Positions 38,801 to 47,749 of a stretch of DNA of 64,000 nt are shown here, in pieces. Made by a program: the position numbers and the translations under genes. Source of the stretch: Xenopus tropicalis (taxonomy: Eukaryota > Chordata > Amphibia > Anura > Pipidae); NCBI RefSeq assembly GCF_000004195.4, contig NC_030678.2:34825701-34889700 (forward strand). Reading direction: 5' to 3'. Every line of letters begins with the position of its first letter. The first letter of the stretch is position 1. The notes beneath the pieces were generated by a model. That model saw only the letters and a list, made by a program, of their open reading frames with translations. It searched no databases and had not been told where the DNA came from.

Positions 38801-41663
38801 AAAGTCCCCAGAGGCAGCTTTGTCTACTCGTGGTCTATGTACGTTTTCACCTTGCCTTGGATAAAATGGAACTGGATCAGACACCGATCAGAGAAGTTTT
38901 TCTATGTTTAAACCTGAGATCAACAACCTATTGCCCTCCAGCTTAATTTAAACCAGGGCTTTCTTCCTTGTAATCACTTTATGGTTTGTTATTAATAAAT
39001 CACCAACACATTTACATATGTATTTTACACACATATATATATATATATCATCCGTTGCAAGAAAAGCAATTGAACTGGGACTGAATGAAGGAGCAGATAA
39101 GCAAACCCAGTGTAATACAGTTAGGACTTCTACTTTAGGGAAAACTTTTCTACTTGGACCAGATACAAATATATATTCAATTTAGATGATAGCAAATAAA
39201 TAATTCCAAAATATTGATGTTGCTGGTCTTTTATGTGAATGGCCAGTTTTAAAAAGTGTTGCGCGTGGTTTGTAATTCAGTTCTCTGGATTCTGCAGGTG
39301 TTTTCACTGTGAAAGAAAATTTAAACCTAGGAAGCTTGCTTAAGCTCTATAATTCTGCTTTTAACAGCAGTTACATGAACAAATACCTTTAAAACCACTG
39401 TACATGTTTAATGACTGTAATTTGTAAATTTGCTTAGAATTTGGCATTCTTTCATTATGCAAGAAACATAATAAATATTTTTTTATGTGGAGGACCCCCT
39501 TTTAAGTTGGAAGGTTCTTAATAATCAATCCATGTTGCATGTTCAATACTAAGAATGTGGTCTAATTAGCTCTATGCTATACAGCATATGGTCTTAGGGT
39601 TAATATAACAAATAGGGTTGCAAAAAATCAGTGCAATCTGCCATTTTTTTCCCAGAGCTCCAATGCAATATATTTTTCCATTCCAGCATTATTGTGCCCA
39701 TCACAGGATGCCCCAAATGTTGCACCTGCCACTAGGTACTAAAGGTGAGGGCTGTGGCAGACAGATGCGCGACAAATCTCCCTTGACTAATCCCCCCGAT
39801 ATGCCATCCCACCAGCTAGAATGTAAATCGCTGGTGGGATGGCATATGCATCGCCGAAATCGTCAAAGTTTCCTCTCAAGACAACTTTGGTGATTTCGGC
39901 AAATCGCCGTGCCTTGTATGCCATCCCACTGGCAATTTAAATTCTAGTGGGTGTTTGTCGCGGGCAACTAATCTCCCCATCTGTCACGGCCCTGAAGACA
40001 CAAGGAGCTACTAGTAGCAGCTACTAAAGTAGACAATGCTGATCATTTACTGATAATTGTCTCTATGTGTGTTTTAGCAGAGGCAATTCTCAGTATTGTC
40101 TATGGCAGGGTATTTTCTGGAGTTTAGTAGCCCTGAGAATGTAGCTGCTACTATTAGCTCAATGTGTCTTCACCCTAAGACAGGTGCAAAACTTTGTTAT
40201 CTGTAAATAATGTGCCAGTTGCACCCATGTCAGTGTGAGTGTGGCATAGGCAGGGCATAGCAATTAACAGTGTTAATCTTACTTTTCAGAAAACCTTTAA
40301 GGCCATTACAGATGATGGCCATAAAGGCTTTCTGAAAAGTAAGATAAACAATTAATTAATAAACAAGTGCGCAAGCTTGCCGGCAATGGGTGAGGGACAA
40401 AGGATCATGACTGCCCCATATCTTAAGATTGGTAGTGAATTTAGCCTTAAATGTTGAGGGGGGTAATTGCCACTTTGTTGCATTGCTGCAAACATGAAAC
40501 ATAATAAATATATAATACATTAAAAAGACCAATTAAAAAGTTGTTTACAGTAGGTCCATGTATAACACATTAAAAGTGCATTTAAATATTTAACCAGAGC
40601 AGAGCAGAGCAGTGCACAGCAAAATACTGGTGTTGTGATCTTGTAATGTTGCATTTTGTGCCACCTGGGGCCCATTAAGTGATGAATCTAGTACTGTTAG
40701 TGTACAAAGGGTGGATTTGGAGGGTACATCCATCTTATATGCCTGAGATCACCTATGGTAAAAAAAACAAAAAAACCTCTGTCTGTTAAAGAGGTAGTTC
40801 ACCTTTAAATACTCTTAATATTTTACATATCATATATAGTATGATACACAGTAATAGTTTGAAATTTTATTGTGTTTTAGCGGTTTGTTCATTAGCTCTC
40901 CCTTTAGGAATTTTATCAGCAATCTGGTTGCTTTGGTCCAACTGAACTTGGCAACCAAGCAGTGATTTGAATGAGAGACTCGAAAGGAAAGGCCCAAAAT
41001 AGCAAGATAAGTAACAAAAAGTAACAATAACAATACAACTGTAGCCTCACAGAGCAATAGTGTTTTGGATGCTGGGGTAATTCAATCACTAAAAAGAATA
41101 AAAATTGAAGACTGATTAAAATGTTGCAAAGAATAAGGCATTCTATAATATACTAAATGTTAACTTAAAGGGAGCCGATCTGCTTTAATATCTCATATCA
41201 GAATATAGTAACATTAAGCTGCTTGTGTGATACATTACAGATAGGGGTGTCTGGGCCCCAGGCTGCCCTCAGGCATTCTTCTCAAAGCCGCCCACCTCAC
41301 CCCACAACACTCAACAATTCAGCATCAGAGTGGGTCGAGAGGGGGCTGCATCACTAATGCAAAGGGCACAATAGCATTCACATTCTGCTGGTGCTCCAAA
41401 TAGGAATTCACTATGTCTCTTTGCCACAGTGACTACATGTAGTACACCTTTATTCATATCCAATAACAGGTAACATACCCTGAGCTGTGGGAATGTAAAT
41501 AAAGCATTAGCTACACACTGTGCTACTCCAACACCTGATTTCAGCAGTCCCTTCTACTCACCTTGGTGGGCACTACCAGGGGCAGGGGCAGAAGAAAGAG
41601 AGGGACCAAAAAGATGATGAAATAATTCCTGTTTGCCAAGATCCATTTCCAGATGGAAACCAT
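17725..41663 (-). CDS. slc13a2: Na+/dicarboxylate cotransporter of the SLC13 family (12 exons, 624 aa)
   Basis: Complete spliced gene. Coding exons (high to low): 41663-41562, 34278-34150, 33081-32945, 29940-29630, 28885-28696, 27715-27593, 26461-26240, 26124-26015, 22060-21939, 21016-20855, 19598-19461, 17853-17725. They total 1875 nt, every intron is GT-AG, all phases agree and there is no internal stop. Family knowledge: SLC13 proteins are plasma-membrane carriers that couple Na+ to uptake of succinate, citrate and other Krebs-cycle dicarboxylates. Seen: [10 protein letters not shown] (residues 49-58), the first SNT Na+-site motif (140-142), [15 protein letters not shown] (264-278), [10 protein letters not shown] in exon 7, the second repeat SNV motif (521-523) and [10 protein letters not shown] (561-570, in the family signature). 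A hydrophilic charged loop fills exon 4 end/exon 5 start. An NST sequon sits six residues from the C-terminus, as in mammalian NaDC1. Similarity is best to SLC13A2 (human is about 592 aa) over SLC13A3 or SLC13A5. It may correspond to the Xenopus intestinal NaDC-2, which is inference. Confidence 0.95.
17916..18463. mobile_element. T2-like element in slc13a2 intron 11, weak
   Basis: Left end TTAAAGGGGAACTC is a good T2 terminus. The right end CAGTTTCCCTGTAA is decayed. It begins only 63 bases upstream of the exon 12 acceptor. Confidence 0.5.
19461..19598 (-). CDS. slc13a2: slc13a2 exon 11
   Basis: 46 codons, phase 0 at both ends, with acceptor CTTTAG and donor GTAAGC. Encodes [20 protein letters not shown] and [11 protein letters not shown], which fits the sodium:sulfate symporter family signature. 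Confidence 0.96.
19986..20310 (+). mobile_element. TA-flanked MITE (CAGGTATGGG family)
   Basis: Forward copy in intron 10 of slc13a2. A second, left-truncated copy follows at once. Confidence 0.8.
20316..20599 (+). mobile_element. CAGGTATGGG-family MITE, left-truncated
   Basis: Lacks the left end but keeps the CTGTAATAATAAAA core and the right end ATTCTGGATAACTGATCCCA. It is arranged in direct tandem with the preceding copy. Confidence 0.7.
20855..21016 (-). CDS. slc13a2: slc13a2 exon 10 (second SN(T/V) motif)
   Basis: 54 codons, phase 0 at both ends, with a GTAAGG donor. Encodes [20 protein letters not shown] and [19 protein letters not shown], which holds the second Na+-binding SNV motif at residues 521-523. 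Confidence 0.96.
21449..21653 (+). repeat. Five tandem copies of a 41-bp unit
   Basis: The unit begins GTGAGGGAATACAGGG and ends TCTCAGTACAA. There are five copies with one to three changes each, and one copy is a base shorter. The first copy continues from a LINE 3' end (about 21415-21450) and the last runs into GTTGATCCAGGGACTGG, so the array is a local expansion inside a LINE tail. It lies in intron 9 of slc13a2. Confidence 0.85.
21939..22060 (-). CDS. slc13a2: slc13a2 exon 9
   Basis: 122 nt with acceptor CCCCAG and donor GTAAGG. Encodes [20 protein letters not shown] and [10 protein letters not shown], the conserved start of the second inverted repeat of SLC13 transporters. Confidence 0.95.
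22871..23026. mobile_element. hAT-type MITE (CAGGTCCGGACTGG family)
   Basis: 156 bp, ends CAGGTCCGGACTGG and CCAGTCTGGGCCTG, with a perfect 8-bp target duplication GAATGCAA (22863-22870, 23027-23034). It is in intron 8 of slc13a2. Partial relatives lie near 27128-27235 and 56046-56165. Confidence 0.9.
23538..23825. mobile_element. T2-type MITE (TTAAAGGAGAAGG subfamily)
   Basis: TTAAAGGAGAAGGAAAG at the left and CTTTCCTTCTCCTTTAA at the right. 288 bp, in intron 8 of slc13a2. Confidence 0.85.
23832..23954. mobile_element. Short hAT-type MITE, same CCGGACTGG family
   Basis: 123 bp with ends CATGCCTGGACTG and CAGTCCAGACCTG and a perfect 8-bp target duplication AACATGGC (23824-23831, 23955-23962). 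The duplication overlaps the TTAA end of the neighbouring T2 element, so the two abut. Confidence 0.85.
24097..24563. mobile_element. T2-type MITE, longer relative
   Basis: TTAAAGAAGAAAGAAAGG to CCTTTCCTTCTCCTTTAA. Its body is about 95% like 11475-11935, and it shares the AAGCTTTATCAGAAAGG stretch with 23538-23825. In intron 8 of slc13a2. Confidence 0.8.
26015..26124 (-). CDS. slc13a2: slc13a2 exon 8
   Basis: 110 nt with acceptor TGCCAG and donor GTAATT. Encodes [20 protein letters not shown] and a short acidic linker. It lies only 115 bases downstream of exon 7, the shortest intron of the gene. Confidence 0.94.
26240..26461 (-). CDS. slc13a2: slc13a2 exon 7
   Basis: 222 nt with a GTAAGT donor. 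The acceptor chosen follows a run of eight T and gives FNFKKNFG across the junction, matching FNFRKNFG in human SLC13A2. A second AG ten bases further in would shift the frame. Encodes a charged loop, then [14 protein letters not shown] and [14 protein letters not shown]. Confidence 0.94.
27593..27715 (-). CDS. slc13a2: slc13a2 exon 6
   Basis: 123 nt with acceptor CTTGCAG and donor GTATGT. Encodes [20 protein letters not shown] and a hydrophobic helix ending [10 protein letters not shown], which closely matches mammalian SLC13A2. Confidence 0.95.
28696..28885 (-). CDS. slc13a2: slc13a2 exon 5
   Basis: 190 nt with acceptor TTGCAG and donor GTAGGT. The first half is a charged Glu/Lys-rich stretch, possibly a short helix. 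The second half is [14 protein letters not shown] followed by [12 protein letters not shown], the substrate-site hairpin region of SLC13 carriers. The unspliced frame would hit TAG immediately after the donor. Confidence 0.95.
29630..29940 (-). CDS. slc13a2: slc13a2 exon 4 (first SNT motif and cytoplasmic loop)
   Basis: 311 nt with acceptor TTACAG and donor GTGAGT. It opens with the helix ending [16 protein letters not shown], which holds the first Na+-site SNT motif at residues 140-142. It continues into a long polar, Glu/Lys/Asn-rich loop with no family-conserved motif. Read through past the donor, the frame meets a stop three codons on, so splicing here is required. Confidence 0.95.
30004..30285. 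mobile_element. GGTGGCCATACACG repeat
   Basis: Starts AAGGTGGCCATACACG and contains a palindrome of GAAAGATCG and a CTACCTCCA inverted pair. The right end is unclear. It lies in intron 3 of slc13a2, about 64 bases from the exon 4 acceptor. Confidence 0.5.
31360..31626. mobile_element. T2-type MITE
   Basis: TTAAAGGAATGGG start and AGAATCCCTTTAA end, 267 bp, in intron 3 of slc13a2. Contains a short CAGAATCCTGCAGAATC repeat. Confidence 0.6.
32945..33081 (-). CDS. slc13a2: slc13a2 exon 3
   Basis: 137 nt with a GTAAGT donor. Encodes [16 protein letters not shown] and [20 protein letters not shown], the segment after the first hairpin in SLC13 proteins. It leaves 2 nt of a Leu codon that exon 4 completes. 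Confidence 0.95.
34150..34278 (-). CDS. slc13a2: slc13a2 exon 2
   Basis: 43 codons, phase 0 on both sides, with an AG acceptor and GTAATA donor. Contains [16 protein letters not shown], among the most conserved SLC13 stretches. A 732-bp hAT-type element begins 50 bases upstream of the acceptor. Confidence 0.95.
34328..35059. mobile_element. Non-autonomous hAT-type element in slc13a2 intron 1
   Basis: 732 bp with inverted ends CAGTGCTGTCCAACT...AGTTGGACAGCACTG and a perfect 8-bp target duplication CACTAGAT (34320-34327, 35060-35067). It has no transposase. Its middle (about 34755-34882) is an imperfect tandem of a unit containing ACACACAGGCAG and AGTATGGC. It lies 50 bases from the exon 2 acceptor. 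Confidence 0.9.
35963..36060 (-). mobile_element. 3' end fragment of the same LINE family
   Basis: About 98 bp nearly identical to 43857-43950, including the AAAGCGCT and GCAGCGCTGTAC motifs and the TATG-repeat tail. It lies in intron 1 of slc13a2 in the same orientation as the gene, and is followed by a piece of the Harbinger-like family seen at 48814. Confidence 0.7.
36061..36205. mobile_element. Partial Harbinger-like MITE
   Basis: Shares GACGGGTATAGGC and GGGACCGCATCAAC with the middle of 48814-49115, but has no termini. In intron 1 of slc13a2. Confidence 0.5.
36692..36998. mobile_element. hAT-type MITE (GGGATCCCCAACC family)
   Basis: 307 bp with ends CAGGGATCCCCAACC and GGTTGGGGATCACTG, and a perfect 8-bp target duplication GGTTAGGT (36684-36691, 36999-37006). 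Relatives are at 12730-13024 and at about 52837-52990 and its duplicate. Confidence 0.88.
39748..39993. mobile_element. Foldback MITE
   Basis: Ends AGGGCTGTGGCAGA and TCTGTCACGGCCCT are inverted repeats. The inside has paired CCATCCCACCAGC / GCTGGTGGGATGG and CCGAAATCG / GATTTCGGC stems. In intron 1 of slc13a2. Confidence 0.65.
40272..40350. repeat. Strong short hairpin in slc13a2 intron 1
   Basis: Two ~30-base arms (CTTACTTTTCAGAAA...GGCCAT and ATGGCC...TTTCTGAAAAGTAAG) pair around an 8-base centre, with one or two bulges. It may be a miniature foldback transposon or a hairpin RNA source. Confidence 0.6.
40786..41188. mobile_element. T2-type MITE, diverged
   Basis: TTAAAGAGGTAGTTCACC start and a TTAA end at 41185-41188 after a decayed right arm. 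It lies in intron 1 of slc13a2, about 370 bases from exon 1. Confidence 0.55.
41562..41663 (-). CDS. slc13a2: slc13a2 exon 1 (coding part)
   Basis: 34 codons starting with [10 protein letters not shown] and ending VVPTK, then a GTGAGT donor. The ATG has A at -3 and G at +4, a strong Kozak context. The peptide is the first membrane helix of SLC13 proteins and matches the LLPLPxxVPSK pattern of mammalian SLC13A2. Confidence 0.93.
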
Positions 41664-41718
41664 GTTTCAGCCAAGTTGTGCCCTAGTCAGTCAGGAAAGA
41701 CTGCTCTGTTCCACGGCT

Positions 41719-41727
41719 CTATATAAG
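41719..41727 (-). promoter_or_regulatory. TATA box of slc13a2
   Basis: On the minus strand the sequence TTATATAGA lies about 56-64 bases upstream of the slc13a2 ATG. A start site about 30 bases downstream would leave a 5' UTR of roughly 30 nt. A TATA promoter fits a tissue-restricted gene. No transcript evidence is available here. Confidence 0.55.
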
Positions 41728-43205
41728 AGTAGCACCTACTGCAGGTAATTGTGGGTGTATATCATTTTTTTCTCTCCTACACAATTGAACGAACAGCCAG
41801 GAAGGAGGTTCCTTGTGAAAGTGTCATAATCAAAGTAATAATAGGTAAACTTAGGAGAAAGTTAACTGTTTCCCAGTCATAAGTCCATGGCCAGGAGCGG
41901 CAGTGTAATAGAGCTTTCATAACTGCCATCTGACTTTGTTACACTAAGAGATTATGATTATTAGTATCTAGCAACACCTAAAGCACAGATGGACTCATTT
42001 ACCAAAAATGGGGTGAAGTACATAGTGCAAAAATATGGCATATATTATTGCACTTATTGCCCCCTTAAAACTTGCTTGTTACTCTAATGTGAAACACTGA
42101 GTGAGTTGCAACTCTGTATGCAGCACTGCTTGGTTTAGCCAGTGCTTGATTTGGGGTGGGAAAAGTGGAGGTATGTTATGTGCACCATGTGGAGCGCAAT
42201 GTGCCAAAATAAGCCACACCCACTGTTATAAGCCTCGCCCACCACCATTTTCTGGTTTTGCCCACTTTAAAACAAAGAAGTTTGCTATTTCCATCTATTA
42301 AACAGTTTGATGCCCAACATGCAAAGTATGCAATATCCAAAGTAAGTGGCCTTTAAGGACTCTTTAAGGACTAAAAGAGTGCATATGAATCTTCTCACCT
42401 GCCAATTCAGCTTCCGCAAACACAGCACCCTGCCTGTGTAAGTGGTAAGAAGCCAATCCTACCATCCCATCACTGTTACCCACCTACTGCACATGTGTAG
42501 ATCGCAGAGGCTACCAGTTCCCCAACTCTCAGCTCTGATTTAGCCAGCAAGAGTTTTTTTTCCTTTTTTCCCACACATACAATATAACCATATAGGCATC
42601 CCCCTAAAACTGCCGCCCTAATTATCAGCCTTTCTATATGGTAAATAAGGCCCTCTGCAAAGAATTGAAGCCTCTGTTATCACATATGGCTACTGCTCTT
42701 TCCTCCTCCTTAACCATAGGTCTGTGCATCTGGATTGACCCTGGAAGGTTTTTTATGGTCTCCACATGCTTACAGACCCCAAAGATTGTATTGTTTCACA
42801 TTGTCTCTTTAATATAATGCAGTCAGTTCCAAAAGCTCAGAGTAATGCCATTATTTGTACTGATGCCCCATGGTGCTGGATTGTTATACTTGATGTTGGC
42901 TTCTTGACCTGCATGGGGATTCTCTATTCAGTCCACATGAAAAACATTCAGGGGTGCAGCCCATGTACAGTGCACTTCTCTAGGATGCAGACTACTATCC
43001 ATAAAGGTCATAGCTGAGTATGAAAGGTATGTGGCAGAGCAGCTCTATAAGGTTACTAATTACACATTATGCAGACTTCAGAAAGTTTTAGCTCTTCTAA
43101 TGAATTATCTGTTGAGCCACTCTCCATATAATAGAGGCTACCATACCCTTGGAAAAATCATGAGGGTTCTCCATCACCCCAAAGATTATTTGAGTCAGTT
43201 GTCTC

Positions 43206-43350
43206 CAGTGCTAGATTTGTACTGGATTTCTGCGCCCCCCAACATCCCCCCGTGCACGCATGCGCAAAAGGGCCCCATTGCTCTGTATGGGAGAAAAATG
43301 TAAAAAATTTCTCTGCAGCGCGGTGGCGGCATGCCACAAATCCAGGCCTG
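43206..43350. mobile_element. Short hAT-type MITE
   Basis: 145 bp with ends CAGTGCTAGATTTGT and ACAAATCCAGGCCTG. Flanks GTTGTCTC (43198-43205) and GTTGTCTG (43351-43358) match at seven of eight positions. Confidence 0.7.
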
Positions 43351-43849
43351 GTTGTCTGTTGGCTGTTTTAATATGTGATGTTAGCCCCTTCACCCTCCTA
43401 AAATAATACACTCACATTTTTCTCTACGTGCAGTGATTATATGCAGTAAGGGCCCCATTAAAGGGGGCATATTGTGTGAAAAACATTATTGTGCCAATGA
43501 AATGTACTCATCTAAATATAGAAGGAATGTGTTTTAAAACATAGTGTTTGGGTCTGATTTATTAACAAATTTCTTCAAAAACCCCACTAGTCCCGCCCAT
43601 CTGTGCCACTTCCTGCTGCCTCCTTTCCCAGGCTGTGCAGGGGGGCCGGCAGCACTCAGCACACCGCTAGGCTGACTTAATAGGGAACTGAAGCCTGTCT
43701 TTGCTTGTGTGACTGCAGGGTTGTGATTGGCTCTCCCCCTCCTACTGTGCTTCTGGCAGGGACTGTTAGGACACGCCCACCCCTCAAGTTAAACACAGAC
43801 AGGGACCTGAGAGGATCTATAGGGAGCTCCAATAAAGGGCCCTTTTTGT

Positions 43850-44810
43850 ATGTATGTATGTATGTATATCTTTATTTATAAAGCGCTACTTATGTACGCA
43901 GCGCTGTACAGTAGAATACATTAATACAAACAGGGGGTTAATAAGATAATAGATAAATACAAAGTATAATAATAAATACAGATAAATACAGCAGCAATAA
44001 GTTAAGAGTCGAGGACACAAGAGGAAGGAGGTCCCTGCCCTGTAGAGCTTACAATCTATATGGGAGGGTAACTAACAGACACAAATAGGCAAATATAAGT
44101 GCTGTAGGTCACAGTGGGTGACACTACAACATAAGTGCCAGTTCCCAGATTAGGTGCTGGGCGAGTGCTCCAAAAGGTAGTCTTTAACCTTAGTTTTAAA
44201 AAGACTGGGGGAGGATTCTCTCCGGAGGAAATCGGGGAGGGCATTCCAAATGTAGGGGGCAGCCAGGCAGAAAGGTTTAAGGCGGGAAACCGCAGTAGTA
44301 GTGGGGGGCACAACCAAACGATTGCTCTGCGAGGAACGAAGGAGTCGGCCGGGAACATACGGAGACACAAGGGACGAGATGTAGTGAGGAGCAGAGGAAT
44401 GGAGGGCTTTGAAGGTTAGGAGAAGAAGTTTGTAAGAAATTCTTTGTTTGATAGGAAGCCACAATAAGGACTTTAGCAGGGGAAGGGCCTGAACTCTCCT
44501 GGATGAGAGGAGGAGAATTCTGGCAGCAGTGTTTAATATAGACTGTAGGGGGTAAACATGGGAGTTAGGGAGGCCGGTTAATAGCAGGTTGCAGTAGTCC
44601 AGCCGTGACAGGATGAGAGCATGCATGAGCAGCCTAGCTGTTGCAGTAGAAAGAAAGGGACGAATTTTGGCAATATTGCGTAAGAAAAAGTGACAGGTTT
44701 TGACAGTGGTATTAAAGTGGTTAGAAAAGGAGAGACTGGAGTCAAAGATCACCCCCAAACAATGCGCCGAATCGATGGGGTTGATGAGGGTGCCTCTTTA
44801 CAGACAGTTT
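43850..44810 (-). mobile_element. 5'-truncated L2/CR1-type LINE copy with 3' UTR and tail
   Basis: Downstream of the reverse transcriptase stop on the minus strand is a roughly 300-bp 3' UTR ending in TTTATAAAGATATACATACA-type sequence. A (TGTA)n microsatellite at about 43850-43868 serves as the tail. The same 3' end occurs at 35963-36060. Confidence 0.75.
44150..44793 (-). pseudogene. L2/CR1-type LINE reverse transcriptase, C-terminal part
   Basis: An open stretch of about 215 codons on the minus strand carries LGVIFDSSLSF, LRNIAKIRPFL, SRLDYCNLLLTGLP and WNALPDFLR. These are the thumb and connection hallmarks of the L2/CR1/Jockey group of non-LTR retrotransposons. The YADD catalytic region and endonuclease are absent, so the copy is 5'-truncated near 44800. 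It reads into a normal stop at its 3' end. Confidence 0.85.
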
Positions 44811-44894
44811 TAATTTTTAGCCCAAAGTGAAACCAGCGCCATATATTTTTCATAATTGCCTACATATTTTTTTCATTTACCCAATATGTCTCCT

Positions 44895-45320
44895 TTAAAG
44901 GAACAATAACACCAAAAAATGAAAGTGTATAAAAGTAACTAAAATATAATGTGCTGTTGCCCTGCACTGGTAAAAGTTGTGTGTTTACTTCAGAAAGTCT
45001 ACTATAATTTATATAAATAAGCTGCTATGTAGCCATGGGGGCAGCCATTCAAAGGAGAAAAGGCACAGGCACATTAGCAGATAACAGATAAAACACTATT
45101 GTATTCTACAGAACTTATCTGTTATCTGCTATGTAACCTGTGCCTTTTCTCCTTTTTTCCAGCTTGAATGGCTGCCCCTGTGGCTACACAGCAGCTTATT
45201 ATATAAATTATAGTAGTGTTACTGTAGCAAACACACCAGTTTTACCAGTGCAGGGCAACAGTGCATTATATTTTTATTACTTTAAAGCTCTTTCATTTTT
45301 TAGTGTTAATGTTCCTTTAA
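44895..45320. mobile_element. T2 foldback MITE, copy 2
   Basis: Same arms as 9955-10372 (TTAAAGGAACAATAACACC start, GTTCCTTTAA end). Confidence 0.88.
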
Positions 45321-46446
45321 GGAGGAGGGCTTGGTTACATCTACAGTTTGCTGTCCAATGGGCAGTTCTGCACTGAGCAATTCCACTGTGTTTTTGCCAG
45401 CAGTAGACAATTGCAAACAAGTGCCGTTATCAGGCTCTTATCTCTTGTTAGCAGCAGTTAAAAACACAACACAGTGTTCTGAAGATTTTTTCCTCTTTAC
45501 AGGCATAATTGAAGGTAGGAGGCCAAAACACAGAAATCATGATGATCTAAAATTACCCTAAAGCTATAAGGAAGTTTGTATAATCACACAATGCTGTCCT
45601 CATGTTCCCTGTCTTGATGCCAGGTATAGATTAGATTAGGAATGTGTTGCCTGTGTTGTAATATTCTGAAATCAGAAGACATCTATTTCCATAATCCATA
45701 TATTTAATGGTTTAGTTTAGGCCTGTGGCACATATACTGTAGCTTCTAATAAATATGAGGATACAGAATGCGGAAAGCTTCCTGTGGGTCACTTATTGTT
45801 GACCCCTATAGTGGACTAGAAGCAACATACAGTGCTCCCTATTGTAGCCAATCACAATCTACCTATATTAACTCCTTAAAATGTTATAGCAATTTTTGCA
45901 TGTTCCGTAGACATAAGGGTTATTAGCAGTGGCATAGTTATAAGGGGAGCACACCACACAACCACAGGGGGGACCAGGCCTCTGAATGTTGCTGAATTTA
46001 CACCACTGGTTATTAGAGATCAAATGTAAGCTACCTCTATATGAAAGAGGATTTTATAATACTGCAGGGTTTGAGACCTTGCGGTGTCTGCCTTCTTGCT
46101 ATTGTTCTTATTTATCTATTGAATGCAGCCAGCCAGGCTGGCAACCAGCAGTAGTTAGGCCACCTTCAGGGCTATATTTTGAGAGTCCTGTGTTCTTTCA
46201 TAAAGACATGACAGGTTATTCAGTCATCCAATGAGATGTGAGTGAGTGAACTGTAACCTCTCCTAACTAATTTTCCCTCTATAGAGCTCTATAGACTAGT
46301 GTAGGGACCCACAGGGTTAATGAGCCCCTATGGCTTTAAACCCTACCTTTCCTTTCTCCTTATCACTAGGCAAGGATCAATGTATCTATTTGGTATTAAC
46401 AGATACCTTGTTATCGGCCCAAGGCTAGACCACACCCTACCACACT

Positions 46447-46860
46447 TTAAAGGAACAGTAATGCCAAAAATGAAAGTGTATTAAAGTATTTAAAATATAA
46501 TGTACTGTTACCCTGCACAGGTAAAGTTGTGTATTTGCTAAAGTAACAGTACTATAGCTAATATAAATAAGCTGCTGTGTAGCCATGGGGGCAGCCATTC
46601 AACCTGGAAAAAAGGAGAAAAGGCGCAGGTTACATAGCAGATGACAGATAAGCTCTGTAGAATATAATGGGGCTTTATCTGTTATCTGCTACGTGCCTGT
46701 GCCTTTTCTCCTTTGAATGGCTGCCCCCATGGCTACACAGCAGCTTTGTTTATATAAACTACTGAGGCAAACACACCAGCTGTACCAGCACAGGGCAACA
46801 GTACATAATATCATAATTATTTTTATACACTTTCATTTTTTGGTGTTACTGTTCCTTTAA
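46447..46860. mobile_element. T2 foldback MITE, copy 3
   Basis: TTAAAGGAACAGTAATGCC to GGTGTTACTGTTCCTTTAA, with the same internal foldback as the two other copies. A probable solo LTR abuts its right end. Confidence 0.88.
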
Positions 46861-46865
46861 TATAG

Positions 46866-47496
46866 TGTTCGGACAGGAGTGGTTCTTTCTTCTTGGCCTG
46901 AAGCATCTGAACTATGTGGATTTCTCAAGGAAGCCTGGTATCCACAAGGCCCAGAAGGTTAGGCCCTAAGAGGACAAGTACCCTTAGTGAAGTTGGGGAG
47001 CAGGGGCCCCGTGAACGAGGTAAAGTAAGAACAAGTTAAATAATATCAGAGAACTGAAGTGAGTCAGACAGTTTGTATTTAGAAAGAGAAGCTTTCTTGC
47101 TCCACCCAGGAGAGGAGAGTCAAGGAGTAGTCTCCTACAGGCTTACTCGCCTTAGATTAGGGACACTGAAGTGCCAGGGACTAGGTCAGTCTTAACCCTG
47201 CCCATACTCTACAAGAGAGGGATAAACCGGTGGACTTACCCCCTTGTCACTCTGTTGGTCGTCTTTACCCTGCCCATACTCTATATGAGAGGGATGAACC
47301 GGTGGACACCATACTTCTACTACTTAATCTGCATTAACATCAGTTGTATTGCTGAAATCCTGTTATACCTCCTCAAGAGTGAGTTTTGATTTGCCCTGCA
47401 TTTCCATCATTTGTCTTGGATAAATAAACAGTTATTTTTGCTTGCAAGAGCTCCTGGTGTCTACCTGCTTAATCACTGCACTTTTCACATACACAT
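46866..47496 (+). mobile_element. Probable solo LTR
   Basis: Starts TGTTCGG and is flanked by TATAG on both sides (46861-46865, 47497-47501). It has AATAAA at about 47423 near its 3' end and an internal direct duplication of about 72 bp (47195 and 47267). The 3' end reads CACAT rather than the usual CA, which lowers confidence. It sits directly against the TTAA end of a T2 MITE. Confidence 0.4.
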
Positions 47497-47749
47497 TATA
47501 GTGGGAGGTGTAGTTGTACAACACCCTCCGTGTAATCGATTCCACTTTGCGAAGATGCATCCTGAAGAGTCACATGTACCTTGTGATGTCAGAGATGGGT
47601 GGGTCTATAAATACAGGTGCCTCACCTGGTCGACCTCTGTAACTCTCTTGTCTATCAAGGGAGAGACAACCAAAAAAGATTTTGCTGTGGGTCTTAGTAA
47701 CATCACATCCTGCCACTACTGCTTTCTTTTTCCAATAGAAATTTCCCAT

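Larger units (their letters stand above)
35068..41561 (-). other. slc13a2 intron 1, main part
   Basis: Intron sequence between exon 1 and exon 2, holding LINE, hAT, foldback and T2 fragments listed separately. No alternative exon was recognised at 37010-39740 or 41190-41561. Confidence 0.6.

Noticed and set aside
42766..43303. Possible remnant of a DIRS-type or other retroelement
   Set aside because: A few words (TDAPWC, GILYSVHMKN) look suggestive, but no convincing motif order or frame could be built.
44135..44419. Plus-strand ORF opposite the LINE
   Set aside because: Antisense shadow of the reverse-transcriptase frame.
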